DNA of 6,724 bases from an uncultured bacterium. Lineage in GTDB: Bacteria > Bacteroidota > Bacteroidia > Chitinophagales > Chitinophagaceae. Position numbers and translations under genes: made by a program. The notes beneath the pieces were generated by a model. That model had not been told where the DNA came from, searched no databases, and was given only the letters and a program-made list of their open reading frames with translations. Positions 5,631 to 6,724 of the stretch are shown piece after piece. Numbering within the stretch: position 1 is the first letter of the stretch; every line of letters begins with the position of its first letter. The stretch covers positions 1 through 6,724 of the forward strand of contig CAJBPC010000495.1 of assembly GCA_903957405.1 (NCBI GenBank). The letters run 5' to 3'.

Positions 5631-6724
5631 CACCTGCAGCAGTTGATCGATTGTCTGGATCTCGAGGAAAAGGAGACGTCAGACCGATATCGGCTCGACC
5701 GGCAGCATTCGCTCAGGCAACTGAAAGCGGAAGGCCTGGCGCTCCATCCCGTCGTTGTCACGAAAAAATCCTTCGGTTACCTCGACTATCCGGAGATTTC
5801 TTTTCGGTTACCCTTTCCCGTTGAGTCCTCGAGGTTCCGTGACGGCGCCGCCATCGAATTCTTCATCACCGGCGAGGAACCGGTAAAGGGCATGTTGCTC
5901 GAACTGGATGGGAACAAAGGCTCGTTCAGGCTATTCGCACCGGACTTCCCCGACTGGTCGGAGGATGACGGGGCCGGCATCAAGCTTGCACCCGACACCC
6001 GCACCACCGATATCCTCAAGCGATCGCTTCGGTCGCTCGAAAAAGACAGGGATAACGAAAGACTGTTCCTTCAGCTGCATAAGGAAGAACCCGTCCCGAT
6101 GCCCGAGACCATTGGCACTTCGGTTATCCATTACCATAATGATCAGCTCAACGACAGCCAGCGGTCGGCCGTCAGGGCGATGGTCGAGAACCGGCGCCTC
6201 GCGATCATCCATGGTCCGCCCGGCACCGGCAAGACGACCACACTTGTGGAGGGGATCCGGCAATTGACCGGGGATGGAAGGAAAGTGATGGTTACCGCCC
6301 CGAGCAATGCCGCCGTTGACCATATCGCAAAAGAACTTCTGAATGCCGGGATAAGGTTGCTGAGGGTGGGCAACACCGGGAAGGTCGACCCGTCCGTTTT
6401 CCCGTACACGCCGGAGGGACGCATGGCCGGCAGCAGGGAACAGAAAGACATGAAAGAACTCCGCATCCGCGCCGAAGAGTTCCGCAGGATGGCCATGAAA
6501 TACAAAAGGAATTTCGGCAGGGATGAAAGGGAACAACGGAACCTGCTGCTGAGGGAGGTCAAATCGATCCGGGGAGAGATCCGAAAGATACAGGCATACC
6601 ACGAAGAGAAACTGTTCGCAGATGCCCAGGTCGTTGCCGGTACGCCGATCGGACTTCAGGACTCCCTGCCCGGCAATACGCGGTTCGACACCATCGTCAT
6701 GGATGAGGCGGGACAATGCATGGA
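5622..6724 (+). CDS. SF1 helicase, UPF1/IGHMBP2-like AAA family (3' end outside window)
   Basis: The first 367 residues of a superfamily 1 DNA/RNA helicase; the frame is open to the window edge. An N-terminal region (about 1-170) is probably the beta-barrel-type accessory domain seen in this family. It is followed by a Q-motif-like L-N-D-S-Q at 176-180, Walker A G-P-P-G-T-G-K-T at 198-205, and motif Ia A-P-S-N-A-A-V-D at 226-233. A long charged, probably helical stretch lies at about 263-335. Motif II is D-E-A-G-Q at 361-365, the form typical of UPF1-like enzymes rather than D-E-x-D or UvrD types. ATP-driven unwinding or translocation on nucleic acid in the cytoplasm is expected; the cellular role of the bacterial members is poorly known. 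Motifs III-VI, including the arginine finger, lie beyond the window, so intactness cannot be judged. ATG 5622 is the first start with good coding downstream, with no Shine-Dalgarno sequence before it. The window shows no defence partner genes on its visible side, so I do not call it a defence helicase. Confidence 0.88.
   Translation, partial: MHPHLQQLIDCLDLEEKETSDRYRLDRQHSLRQLKAEGLALHPVVVTKKSFGYLDYPEISFRLPFPVESSRFRDGAAIEFFITGEEPVKGMLLELDGNKGSFRLFAPDFPDWSEDDGAGIKLAPDTRTTDILKRSLRSLEKDRDNERLFLQLHKEEPVPMPETIGTSVIHYHNDQLNDSQRSAVRAMVENRRLAIIHGPPGTGKTTTLVEGIRQLTGDGRKVMVTAPSNAAVDHIAKELLNAGIRLLRVGNTGKVDPSVFPYTPEGRMAGSREQKDMKELRIRAEEFRRMAMKYKRNFGRDEREQRNLLLREVKSIRGEIRKIQAYHEEKLFADAQVVAGTPIGLQDSLPGNTRFDTIVMDEAGQCM

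Noticed and set aside
5540..5824. Forward 94-residue open frame starting before the helicase
   Set aside because: It overlaps the helicase start in another frame, has no domain, and its composition matches an out-of-frame reading of the helicase.
5931..6716. Reverse-strand open frame of 261 residues over the helicase
   Set aside because: The + strand in this stretch encodes Walker A, motif Ia and D-E-A-G-Q in a continuous frame, so the reverse frame is a shadow.

Overview
The window is an ordinary-looking bacterial chromosomal segment with five genes, all on the + strand, and a fairly AT-rich leader of about 400 bases at its left end. The style suggests a G+C-moderate member of the Bacteroidota: start codons lack Shine-Dalgarno sequences, TAnnTTTG-like elements sit upstream of some genes, and the family make-up fits (a UPF1-like AAA helicase and an exported class C beta-lactamase-like hydrolase). 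No 16S or other phylogenetic marker is present, so this assignment is an inference of moderate confidence.

Layout. Bases 1-417 are non-coding or weakly coding and hold a perfect 10-base palindrome. Bases 418-4105 form a very tight three-gene cluster: a dienelactone-hydrolase-like alpha/beta hydrolase, a type I phosphoribosyltransferase (2-base gap), and an MgtA-type (P-type IIIB) magnesium-transport ATPase (5-base gap). After 83 bases comes an exported serine hydrolase of the class C beta-lactamase/PBP-like family (4189-5496). After 125 further bases comes an SF1 UPF1-like helicase (5622 onward), which runs off the right edge after its Walker B motif.

How they fit together. The hydrolase and the phosphoribosyltransferase belong to families that, from general knowledge, also occur fused in one polypeptide in mycobacteria, so they probably act together in an uncharacterised, possibly stress-related reaction. 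The spacing suggests the ATPase is co-transcribed with them. The serine hydrolase and helicase look like separate transcription units without an obvious functional link.

Most notable point. The ATPase reading frame begins (TTG 1691) exactly where family homology resumes after the N-terminal cytoplasmic domain. The usual first 30-50 or more residues are absent and the frame abuts the preceding gene, which looks like a deletion junction or a naturally shortened pump. I found no mobile element, CRISPR array, tRNA or rRNA, and no convincing new multi-gene system.
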